DNA from: CAWCDJ01 sp963778675 | Lineage (GTDB): Bacteria; Acidobacteriota; Terriglobia; Bryobacterales; Bryobacteraceae | DNA length: 64,000 nucleotides | Assembly: GCA_963778675.1 (NCBI GenBank) | Contig: CAVZVI010000013.1 | Coordinates: 248,001 to 312,000 of the forward strand | Direction: 5' to 3' | Shown here: piece after piece, positions 53,359 through 60,267 of the stretch | Layout: every line of letters starts with the position of its first letter | How positions within the stretch are numbered: position 1 is the first letter of the stretch | Made by a program: the position numbers and the translations under genes | The notes under the pieces: generated by a model | What the model saw: only the letters and a program-made list of their open reading frames with translations | What the model was told of the DNA's origin: nothing | Database searches by the model: none

Positions 53359-54060
53359 ATGGGAGGCGGGAGTTTTCCATGCTTTCGAAGCACTATCTGC
53401 TTGCGGTTTTTCTGGCTATTTGCTGCGCTGGCGCTCGGTCAATCTAAGGAACACGAAAAGGCCCATGCCGACCACATGGAGCACCACTTCGATCCCAAGG
53501 AGTCGGCCAAAAGCTTTGACGACCCGGCGCGTGATACGTGGCAGTTGCCGGATCGGGTGATCGCGGCGCTGAATCTGAAGCGGGGACAAATTGTGGCCGA
53601 CATTGGCGCTGGTACCGGGTATTTCTCCGTGCGACTCGCGAGGTCGGACGCTGCGCCCAGGGTTTATGCGGCGGACATCGAACCTTCGATGGTGGTTTAC
53701 CTGCGGGAACGAGCTGCCAGGGAGGGGTTGAACAACGTGATTGCTGTTCAAGCGGCTGCCGATTCGCCAAATCTGCCGGAACCCGTCGACCTGGTCCTAA
53801 TCGTCGACACGTATCATCATATCGGCGACCGCGAGACGTATTTCCGGAACCTGGCCAAATCGATCAAGCCAGGCGGCCGGGTGGCGATCATCGACTTCAA
53901 ACCGGATTCTCCCGAGGGCCCACCGAAGGAATTTCGCTTTCCATTGGAAAAATTCAAGTCCGAGATGGGCAAGGCGGGATACAAGCTGGCGGCGCAGCAT
54001 GACTTCCTCCCGCGGCAGCAGTTTTTGATCTTCGAAGTCGCGACCCCTCTCTCCAGGTAG
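53359..54060 (+). CDS. Exported class I SAM-dependent methyltransferase
   Basis: 233 residues. Motif I VADIGAGTGYFSVRLARSD, motif II VYAADIEPSMVVYL, and VLIVDTYHHIGDRETYFRNL, KPGGRVAIIDF identify a class I methyltransferase. The N-terminus is a hydrophobic leader (FFWLFAALALGQ). An alternative is attractive: ATG 53379 has GGGAG upstream and encodes MLSKHYLLAVF, which would join this frame as WLFAALALGQ if one T of the T5 run at 53407-53411 were absent. Substrate unknown. Confidence 0.75.
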   Translation: MGGGSFPCFRSTICLRFFWLFAALALGQSKEHEKAHADHMEHHFDPKESAKSFDDPARDTWQLPDRVIAALNLKRGQIVADIGAGTGYFSVRLARSDAAPRVYAADIEPSMVVYLRERAAREGLNNVIAVQAAADSPNLPEPVDLVLIVDTYHHIGDRETYFRNLAKSIKPGGRVAIIDFKPDSPEGPPKEFRFPLEKFKSEMGKAGYKLAAQHDFLPRQQFLIFEVATPLSR

Positions 54061-54482
54061 GTTGGATTCTTCCTCTCTTACACAGTGCGATGCAAAGACT
54101 CCGGATTGACAGCGGCGAGCCGCATCGGATCTTACGGCAGCAGACCACATGATGCGCCTTAACGCTTCGCTCCAAGACGGCTTTGGCCTCGATATCGGCC
54201 TGTCCGATTTCGAACCAGTGCGGATCGGCCGATATCTGCCCGTTCTGTAACTTACATTGCGCGATTGTGGCCCCGGCCGGAAGGAGAGAAAATACGGACA
54301 AACGGTGGAATATCGTTCTGCCCTTACGCGCGTTGCAAGCCTTCCGCTCGGCGTCCCGGTCGAGTGGGAACTCATCTTTGAGGTAGCGGGGTAACCGAGG
54401 CTCCCGATGCCGGAACCGGCTCAGCACAACGATCAGGCAGAGGGAAAGACATCAGTGAAAGTGAGCATTCATAGGAGGGATC
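54061..54482. other. Intergenic stretch, nothing recognised
   Basis: About 420 bases between the methyltransferase and alcohol dehydrogenase genes. Open frames exist on both strands but none has recognisable motifs, ribosome sites or codon bias like the neighbours. AGGAGGGATC just before 54483 is the ribosome site of the next gene. Confidence 0.4.
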
Positions 54483-55517
54483 ATGCCAGGTGCAAAATTA
54501 GCCGCGGCGCCCATGCGGGTGGCGCAGATTCCCAGCGCGGGAGCGGATTTCCAGATGGTCGACCGCGAGATTCCCAAGCCAGGTGTAGGGCAGGTGCGCA
54601 TCAAGGTCGAGGCTTGCGGTATTTGTCACAGCGACGCGCTCACGAAAGACGGCAAGTGGCCGGGGATTCAGTACCCCCGCGTTCCGGGCCACGAAGTGGC
54701 GGGCATTATCGATGAGGTCGGTGCCGGTGTGTCCGAGTGGAAGCAGGGACAGCGGGCCGGTGTCGGCTGGCATGGCGGCCAGGACGGCACGTGCCCCGCG
54801 TGCAGGCGCGGAGATTTTCGCAATTGCCGGAACCTGAAGATTCCGGGCATCAGCTATGACGGCGGATACCAGCAATACATGCTGGCTCCGGTCGAGGCAC
54901 TGGTAGCCATACCGGAAAGTCTGAGCGCGGCAGAAGCGGCACCGCTGCTCTGCGCCGGAATTACCACCTTCAACGCGCTGCGTCACAGCGGCGCCATGCC
55001 TGGTGACCTGGTTGCCGTCGCGGGTATCGGCGGTCTGGGGCACCTCGGGATTCAGTTCGCGAACAAGTTCGGCTACAGGGTCGCAGCCATTGGGCGCGGG
55101 CCCGGAAACGCGGCTCTCGCAAAGAAACTCGGAGCGAGCATGTACATCGACAGCAAATCAACCAGTGCGGCGGAGGCATTGCAAAAACTGGGCGGCGCAC
55201 AAGTCATTCTGGTGACAGCCCCGAGCTCCAAGGCCATGTCCGAGCTGTTTGACGGTTTGGGGCCGAACGGCAGGCTCATGGTGATTGGTCTCGCATTTGA
55301 TCCCATCGAGGTCACGCCGGTACAGCTCATTTCCGGAAGTCGAGCGATTCAAGGCTGGGCCGCGGGAACACCAGCCGATTCCGAGGACACTCTGCGCTTC
55401 GCCGAGTTGACCGGTGTGCATCCGATGATTGAGACATATCCGCTCGAACGAGCGGCCGAGGCTTACGCGCGCATGATGAGCGGCAAGGCGCAGTTCCGGG
55501 TCGTCTTGACGATGTGA
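54483..55517 (+). CDS. Zinc-dependent alcohol dehydrogenase
   Basis: 344 residues. Catalytic zinc region CGICHSDALTKDGKWPG and PRVPGHEVAGIIDEVG, cofactor loop VAGIGGLGHLGIQFANKFGY. The structural zinc lobe reads GGQDGTCPACRRGDFRNC: the first of the four usual cysteines is replaced by Asp, which may alter or abolish that site. Otherwise a standard medium-chain NAD(P)-dependent alcohol/aldehyde oxidoreductase. A strong AGGAGG lies six to seven bases before ATG 54483. No operon partner. Confidence 0.9.
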   Translation: MPGAKLAAAPMRVAQIPSAGADFQMVDREIPKPGVGQVRIKVEACGICHSDALTKDGKWPGIQYPRVPGHEVAGIIDEVGAGVSEWKQGQRAGVGWHGGQDGTCPACRRGDFRNCRNLKIPGISYDGGYQQYMLAPVEALVAIPESLSAAEAAPLLCAGITTFNALRHSGAMPGDLVAVAGIGGLGHLGIQFANKFGYRVAAIGRGPGNAALAKKLGASMYIDSKSTSAAEALQKLGGAQVILVTAPSSKAMSELFDGLGPNGRLMVIGLAFDPIEVTPVQLISGSRAIQGWAAGTPADSEDTLRFAELTGVHPMIETYPLERAAEAYARMMSGKAQFRVVLTM

Positions 55518-55563
55518 TCGTGAGGACGCAGGGTTCACGGGGAAGCGCCCGCGGTTAGCAGCC

Positions 55564-56685
55564 CTACCCGAGCACTTCCTCGTAATACCGCTCGTACAGC
55601 GGAATGATTTTGTCCGTGCAGAACCGCTCCGCCGCGTTCCAGCGCCCGGTCTTGGCCATGCGGTAATGCAGGTCGTCATTGGTCAGCAGCGCCGCCACCC
55701 GGGCGGCCTGCGCTGCGATATCGCCCACTGCTTCGAGGTATCCATCCTCGCCGTCGGTAATCAGCTCCGGCACGCCCCCCACGCGGGTCGCCACCGGAAC
55801 CACTCCGCACGCCATCGCCTCCAGCGCCGCCAGGCCGAAGCTCTCCATCTCGCTGGGCATCAGCAGCACGTGCGCCAGCGGGATCAGCCGCTCTACGTGA
55901 TTCTGCTTCCCCAGGAAGGAAATGTGCCGGTCGATCTTCAGTTCCCGCGCGAGGTGCTCGGCCGGACCGCGTTCCGGCCCGTCCCCGGCCATCAGCAGGT
56001 GTGCCGGGACCGTCTTGCGCACTTCCGCCAGGATCCGCACGCAATCGAGCACGCGCTTCACCGGGCGGAAATTGGAAAGGTGAATCAGCAGCTTCTCGCC
56101 GGGCGGCGCGTAGGCCGTAGCGCCAGTCTTTTCATTGTCCGGGTGGTACAGGTCGCAGTTGACGAAGTTCTTGATCACCCGGATCTCGTTCGCCACGCCG
56201 AAGACCTCCACCGTCTGGCGCCGCAGGTGCTCGCTGATCGACGTGATCCCGTCCGATTTTTCGATCGAGAACTTGGTGATCGGGAAGTAAGACCGGTCCG
56301 TCCCCACCAGGGTGATGTCGGTGCCGTGGAGGGTGGTGATGAAGGGCAGCCTGCGGATCGGCGCGAGCATCTGCTGCGCCAGCATCGCTGAGATGGAGTG
56401 GGGGATCGCGTAGTGGACATGCAGCAGGTCCAGATCGTAGGAGTCGGCCACCTCGGCCATGCGCGAAGCCAGCGCCAGGCAATAGGGCGGGTATTGAAAC
56501 AGTGGATAGGTGGAGACTTCCACCTCGTGATAATGAATCCGCGGGACGTCCGGGTCGAGGCGGATCGGGTTGGCGTACGTGATGAAGTGGACCTCGTGGC
56601 CGCGGGTCGCCAGTTCGAGGCCCAGTTCCGTGGCCACGATGCCGCTTCCGCCATAGGTAGGGTAGCAGGTGATCCCGATCTTCAC
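55564..56685 (-). CDS. bshA: N-acetyl-alpha-D-glucosaminyl L-malate synthase
   Basis: 373 residues from GTG 56685. KIGITCYPTYGGSGIVATEL is the distinctive BshA start (the sugar-nucleotide loop GGSG), with FITTLHGTDITLVGTDRSYF and LMPSEMESFGLAALEAMACG typical of its GT4 fold. BshA joins GlcNAc to malate, the first step of bacillithiol synthesis. The protein length matches B. subtilis BshA closely. bshB and bshC are not adjacent; a PIG-L deacetylase lies at 11305. Next gene starts 10 nt upstream on the same strand. Confidence 0.9.
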   Translation of the reverse strand: MKIGITCYPTYGGSGIVATELGLELATRGHEVHFITYANPIRLDPDVPRIHYHEVEVSTYPLFQYPPYCLALASRMAEVADSYDLDLLHVHYAIPHSISAMLAQQMLAPIRRLPFITTLHGTDITLVGTDRSYFPITKFSIEKSDGITSISEHLRRQTVEVFGVANEIRVIKNFVNCDLYHPDNEKTGATAYAPPGEKLLIHLSNFRPVKRVLDCVRILAEVRKTVPAHLLMAGDGPERGPAEHLARELKIDRHISFLGKQNHVERLIPLAHVLLMPSEMESFGLAALEAMACGVVPVATRVGGVPELITDGEDGYLEAVGDIAAQAARVAALLTNDDLHYRMAKTGRWNAAERFCTDKIIPLYERYYEEVLG

Positions 56686-56695
56686 GCTTTCCACC

Positions 56696-57664
56696 CTACC
56701 AGATCGGGTGGAGAACCCCGTAGCCAATCTGTCCGTTCAGGTTCTCATCGGGGCGAGCCTGATCCCCGCCGCCGAACCACACGCGGATTTCGCCGGGACC
56801 GGGCTCTACGGTCGGATCGCAGACGACCTTCGAATCCCAGGGTTCGCTGCCGGCGATGACCGCGGGAAGCTTCTGCCAGCGGACGCCGTCAGTGGATCGG
56901 GCCATGCCCATGCGCCGGTTTTCGACCAGGTCCCGTCCGGTGTAGAGCATCCAGTAAAACCCGTTGGCACTCCACACCGCCGGCTCTCCCAAACCGTTCT
57001 CGTCGAATTCCCCAGGGCCGCCGAGTTCCAGAATTGGGTTCGTTCGCAACTTTTCCCAGTGGATGCCGTCAACCGAGCGCGCCACTCCCAGCCGTTGACG
57101 GCGCGCCCGATCCTGACCGAGGTAGTAGAGGTAAAGCCACGGGCCGACTCTTACGACGTACGGATCGGCCACTCCCCGTTCGTCCCAACTCATATAAGGG
57201 CCAGGACTTAGCACCGGATTGGGTTCCTTTCGCCAGGTCCGCGCATCGCCCGAGCGGGCCAGGCCGATCTTCGGCAACTCCTTCGGGCCGGCCACGTACC
57301 AATACCAGAACCGGCCCCCGTCGCGCAGGACGCTGCCGTTAGCCGCGATGTAGGAGCCCTCCCAGGACCGCGGGTCCGGCTCCAGAACGGTGCCTCGCTT
57401 CTCCCATGAGATGCCATCCCCGGACGCCGCCAGGGCGGTCCGCCAGGTGTGGCCGTCCCAGACGGAATAGAGCATGAAACCACCTGCCACCGAGGGGTTT
57501 AGCACATCCTTCGCCTGGTCCCGCGCCACCACCGGTTCGGGCCGCGCTACCCAGCGGTAAGAGGCCGGGGAACTGCCTCCCCCCAGAGGTGGAAGGGTGA
57601 AATTCGCGTAGCCGCCGCAACCCGCCGTCACGAGCGCCGCCAGCGCCGGCAGGAGCCGTGTCAC
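56696..57664 (-). CDS. Lipoprotein with GH43-like five-bladed propeller
   Basis: 322 residues. VTRLLPALAALVTAGCGGYA contains the lipobox VTAGC. Repeated phrases ASGDGISWEKRGTVLEPDP, ARSGDARTWRKEPNPVLSPG, ARSVDGIHWEKLRTNPILEL and ARSTDGVRWQKLPAVIAG mark propeller blades of the GH43/GH32-like superfamily (family GH130/GH43-type sugar-active proteins). No catalytic triad can be assigned. The GTG start overlaps the histidine kinase stop as GTGA, so the two are translated together. Confidence 0.75.
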   Translation of the reverse strand: MTRLLPALAALVTAGCGGYANFTLPPLGGGSSPASYRWVARPEPVVARDQAKDVLNPSVAGGFMLYSVWDGHTWRTALAASGDGISWEKRGTVLEPDPRSWEGSYIAANGSVLRDGGRFWYWYVAGPKELPKIGLARSGDARTWRKEPNPVLSPGPYMSWDERGVADPYVVRVGPWLYLYYLGQDRARRQRLGVARSVDGIHWEKLRTNPILELGGPGEFDENGLGEPAVWSANGFYWMLYTGRDLVENRRMGMARSTDGVRWQKLPAVIAGSEPWDSKVVCDPTVEPGPGEIRVWFGGGDQARPDENLNGQIGYGVLHPIW

Positions 57665-58809
57665 TGAAGCGGAATCCAGAACTTCAGGCCCGCTCCGCGC
57701 CCCGGGCGCGATTCGAGCAGCAGGTCGGCGTTCAACGACCGGGCGCGCCGCTTCAGGCTGGCAGGACCGAGTCTCAGCAGTTCCAATTCCTCGAGGGAAT
57801 AAGTGCCGGCGAACGGGAAACCGTGGCCGTTGTCGTCGATCGAGATCTCCAGGCCGCGGTCGGTCTTCTCCATCGCCACGGCGACGCGCGTGGCGCCGGC
57901 ATGTTTTTGCACGTTGTGGAGCGACTCGCGCAGCATCTGAAGCACCTCGAGAGACATTTCCTGAGGCAAGCCCACCGGTGTGGTGGTCCCTGCGAACGTC
58001 ACTGGGATCCCGCTCTCCTTCTGGAAGCTCTCCGCGGTATGCCGCGCGGTAGCGACCAGGTTGGCGCCGTCCACATCCACCGGGCGCATGCTGTGCAGAA
58101 AGGCCCTCAGGTCGCGCACCTGGGTTTGGGCCAGCGCCAGCAACTGCTTCAGATCCTCCATTCCCGCGTCGAAATCGCGGTGAATGATGGTACGCAGGAT
58201 CTCCAGCCGCATCTGGAGGCTGATGAAGCTCTGCAGCGGGCCGTCGTGGAAATCGGACGCGATGCGCTGCCGCTCGTCGTCGCGCGCCTTTTGCGCTGCC
58301 TCTTCGGCTTCCTCCAGCCGGGTCTTGAGGCTCTCCACCTCGCGTTTCAGGCGCTGCTGCCCGACCGACAGGCCGCAGGAGAGCGTGCCGGCCACCAGAA
58401 TCGTCGGCTCCAGGGCCCGGATGTGCTCGCCCGGCAGGACGGCGCAGAAAAGCGCGCACACCCCGGAGATGACCAGCAGTTCCAGCGGGCTATAGAAGAG
58501 GAGCGCCTCCGTCAGCAGAAAGAGGAAAAAGGCCGATGTCAGCCACAGCAGTTGATACGCACTCAGACTCGCCAGGATCAGGAAATAGACCAGGTCTCCG
58601 AACAGCGCCAGCAGCCCGAGAACACCGCTCAGTCCGCGGATGCGGGCCGCCACCAGCAGCGAATAGCACAGGAACGCTCCCCCCAGGATGTGGAAAACGC
58701 TCGGGGAAGACGGAACGTACACGAAACCGAGGCCGAACGCGACGGCGGCCAATATGACGCGCGCCCGGGATACGTAGCGTAACCATGGCGTGCTGGGCGA
58801 AGAGAGCAC
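57661..58809 (-). CDS. Membrane sensor histidine kinase (NarL/HisKA_3 type)
   Basis: 382 residues from a GTG. About six N-terminal membrane helices form the sensing module (LLALFGDLVYFLILASLSAY). The HisKA_3 box ERQRIASDFHDGPLQSFISL holds the phospho-His. HATPase motifs follow: MLRESLHNVQKHAGATRV (N box) and ISIDDNGHGFPFAG (G box). No response regulator gene is next to it, so it is an orphan kinase. Follows the methyltransferase by four bases and overlaps the lipoprotein. Confidence 0.9.
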   Translation of the reverse strand: MLSSPSTPWLRYVSRARVILAAVAFGLGFVYVPSSPSVFHILGGAFLCYSLLVAARIRGLSGVLGLLALFGDLVYFLILASLSAYQLLWLTSAFFLFLLTEALLFYSPLELLVISGVCALFCAVLPGEHIRALEPTILVAGTLSCGLSVGQQRLKREVESLKTRLEEAEEAAQKARDDERQRIASDFHDGPLQSFISLQMRLEILRTIIHRDFDAGMEDLKQLLALAQTQVRDLRAFLHSMRPVDVDGANLVATARHTAESFQKESGIPVTFAGTTTPVGLPQEMSLEVLQMLRESLHNVQKHAGATRVAVAMEKTDRGLEISIDDNGHGFPFAGTYSLEELELLRLGPASLKRRARSLNADLLLESRPGRGAGLKFWIPLQ

Positions 58810-58813
58810 TCAA

Positions 58814-59350
58814 TCACTTCCGGTAGAGGTACAGGGTATGGCTGCGGCCTTCGCCGTCATCGGCGATGTTCTCGACCTTTTCGGGCATCCAATTCTTGAA
58901 CTCGAAATCGTGGGCCACCACGCGCGCCCCCTTCTTCAACTGCCGGTCGAGTAAAGGCTGCACCTTGTTATCAATGGATTCGGGAAGCAGATAAACCGTT
59001 ACCAGGTCGGCCGAACTGTAGTTCTGTTTGAGCAGATCGCCGTTCACGATGTGCGCGTTCTGTTCGAGCCCCAGCTTCTGAATCCGGGCAATACTCTGGC
59101 GGCAAAGGTCCTTATCGAGCTCGATGCCGACCGCATCGGCGTGGAACCTCTGCGCCGCCATGATCACGATACGCCCATCGCCGGAGCCCAGATCGAACAT
59201 CTTCTCGCCGGCCTTGAGGCCGCCGAGTTGGAGCATTTTCTCGACGATGGTCTCCGGTGTCGGGTAATAGGGGGCGAGTTTACCGCCTTCCGTGCTCTGC
59301 CCAACCAGCATGGCGCAGCACGAAAGAAAGATCAGGACAACTCTAGTCAT
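58814..59350 (-). CDS. Small exported SAM-dependent methyltransferase
   Basis: 178 residues. Signal-like N-terminus TRVVLIFLSCCAMLVGQ, then APYYPTPETIVEKMLQLGGL, motif I MFDLGSGDGRIVIMAA, VGIELDKDLCRQSI and VYLLPESIDNKVQPLLDRQL. The PTPxxVVxxML and GSGDGR pattern resembles a widespread small methyltransferase group of unknown substrate. The leader is unusual for an enzyme needing cytoplasmic SAM. First gene of a run that continues into the kinase and lipoprotein. Confidence 0.75.
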   Translation of the reverse strand: MTRVVLIFLSCCAMLVGQSTEGGKLAPYYPTPETIVEKMLQLGGLKAGEKMFDLGSGDGRIVIMAAQRFHADAVGIELDKDLCRQSIARIQKLGLEQNAHIVNGDLLKQNYSSADLVTVYLLPESIDNKVQPLLDRQLKKGARVVAHDFEFKNWMPEKVENIADDGEGRSHTLYLYRK

Positions 59351-59426
59351 GTTTCAAAACCCTATTTCAGACCGTAACACTGTAGCATGCCAGGTGGCAC
59401 TACGGAGGGGTTGCCGGGATTTCCAT

Positions 59427-59463
59427 GGCTTTTCCACAAAGCCGTGGAAAATCCTGTGGAAAA
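59427..59463. repeat. Overlapping hairpins and paired DnaA-box-like sites
   Basis: TTTTCCAC (59430-59437) and GTGGAAAA (59444-59451) form a perfect 8-bp stem, while GGCTTT (59427-59432) and AAAGCC (59438-59443) form an alternative, mutually exclusive 6-bp stem. TTTTCCACA at 59430-59438 and its exact reverse complement at 59455-59463 match the DnaA-box pattern TTWTNCACA. The site lies in the 195-nt gap between pyrE and the methyltransferase gene. Confidence 0.45.
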
Positions 59464-59545
59464 CGGGCCCGTGGGCCAACTAACGAGCCCTCCCAGTCAG
59501 CAGATTTGTCATAGTGCACATGCGTTGGGCAACCGCCCTGACAGG

Positions 59546-60160
59546 CTAGATCCAAACCTTCTCCACGGCGATGCCGCGTTTGCAGAGTTCGCAGCGCCCG
59601 GCGTCGGCGTAGTAGCTGGCCTCCAGCTTCGCCAGGTAGTACAGCGGAAGGTTGCCGAAATTCATCGTGTTCGGGGTCGGCTGATAAACAATGACTGCCA
59701 ACCCGACCACCTTGGCGCCGGCGTTATCGAGAAGGCGCTTCAGGGCCGAAAGCTTGCTTCCGGTACGGAGTATATCGTCCACCAGAAGCACCTGCTCCCC
59801 CGGATCCGGGTTCAGGTACTGCCGGAACCGGAGCGGGCCGCCATCCTGCTCGCCCTCCGCCCAATAGACCTGCCGCGCGCGGATCGATTCGCAGACGCCG
59901 TAGGCCACAGGCAGCCCCGCCGTAGCAGGGGCCACAATGGACAACTCGGGGATGATCGCACGGATCTCCGGGTTGGCTCGCAGCAGCCGCCCGATCCCCA
60001 CGGAGAGAAGCCGCTGGTACTGATAATGCCGCAGCGCGAGGGGGACCTGAAGGTATTCGTTGGAGTGCAGTCCGTTCGGGTATTCGAAGTGGCCGTCGCG
60101 GAGAGCTCCACTCTCCCGCAGCAGGGCCACAACTTCCTCTTGAGTGGGAATCAGGTGCAT
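59546..60160 (-). CDS. pyrE: Orotate phosphoribosyltransferase
   Basis: 204 residues. The PRPP loop EQVLLVDDILRTGSKLSALK is intact, and GHFEYPNGLHSNEYLQVPLA matches the N-terminal substrate region (G-x-H-S/T-x-x-Y). It converts orotate and PRPP to orotidine 5'-phosphate. An extra tail after the usual end contains YADAGRCELCKRGIAVEKVW, with a CxxC. Divergent from the large secreted protein gene. Confidence 0.9.
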   Translation of the reverse strand: MHLIPTQEEVVALLRESGALRDGHFEYPNGLHSNEYLQVPLALRHYQYQRLLSVGIGRLLRANPEIRAIIPELSIVAPATAGLPVAYGVCESIRARQVYWAEGEQDGGPLRFRQYLNPDPGEQVLLVDDILRTGSKLSALKRLLDNAGAKVVGLAVIVYQPTPNTMNFGNLPLYYLAKLEASYYADAGRCELCKRGIAVEKVWI

Positions 60161-60267
60161 CGGTAGCGAATTCTAGGCCTTCCGGCCGAACATCGAACCA
60201 AGAATAACATGCGGCAGCGGCGGCGACCCGGCTAAAGTTCCGGCGGCCCCTCGCCGATACAAGCCTC

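Noticed and set aside
53954..54427. 157-codon minus-strand frame in the 54 kb gap
   Set aside because: No motifs, overlaps the methyltransferase end antisense, no ribosome site, unlike neighbouring codon use.
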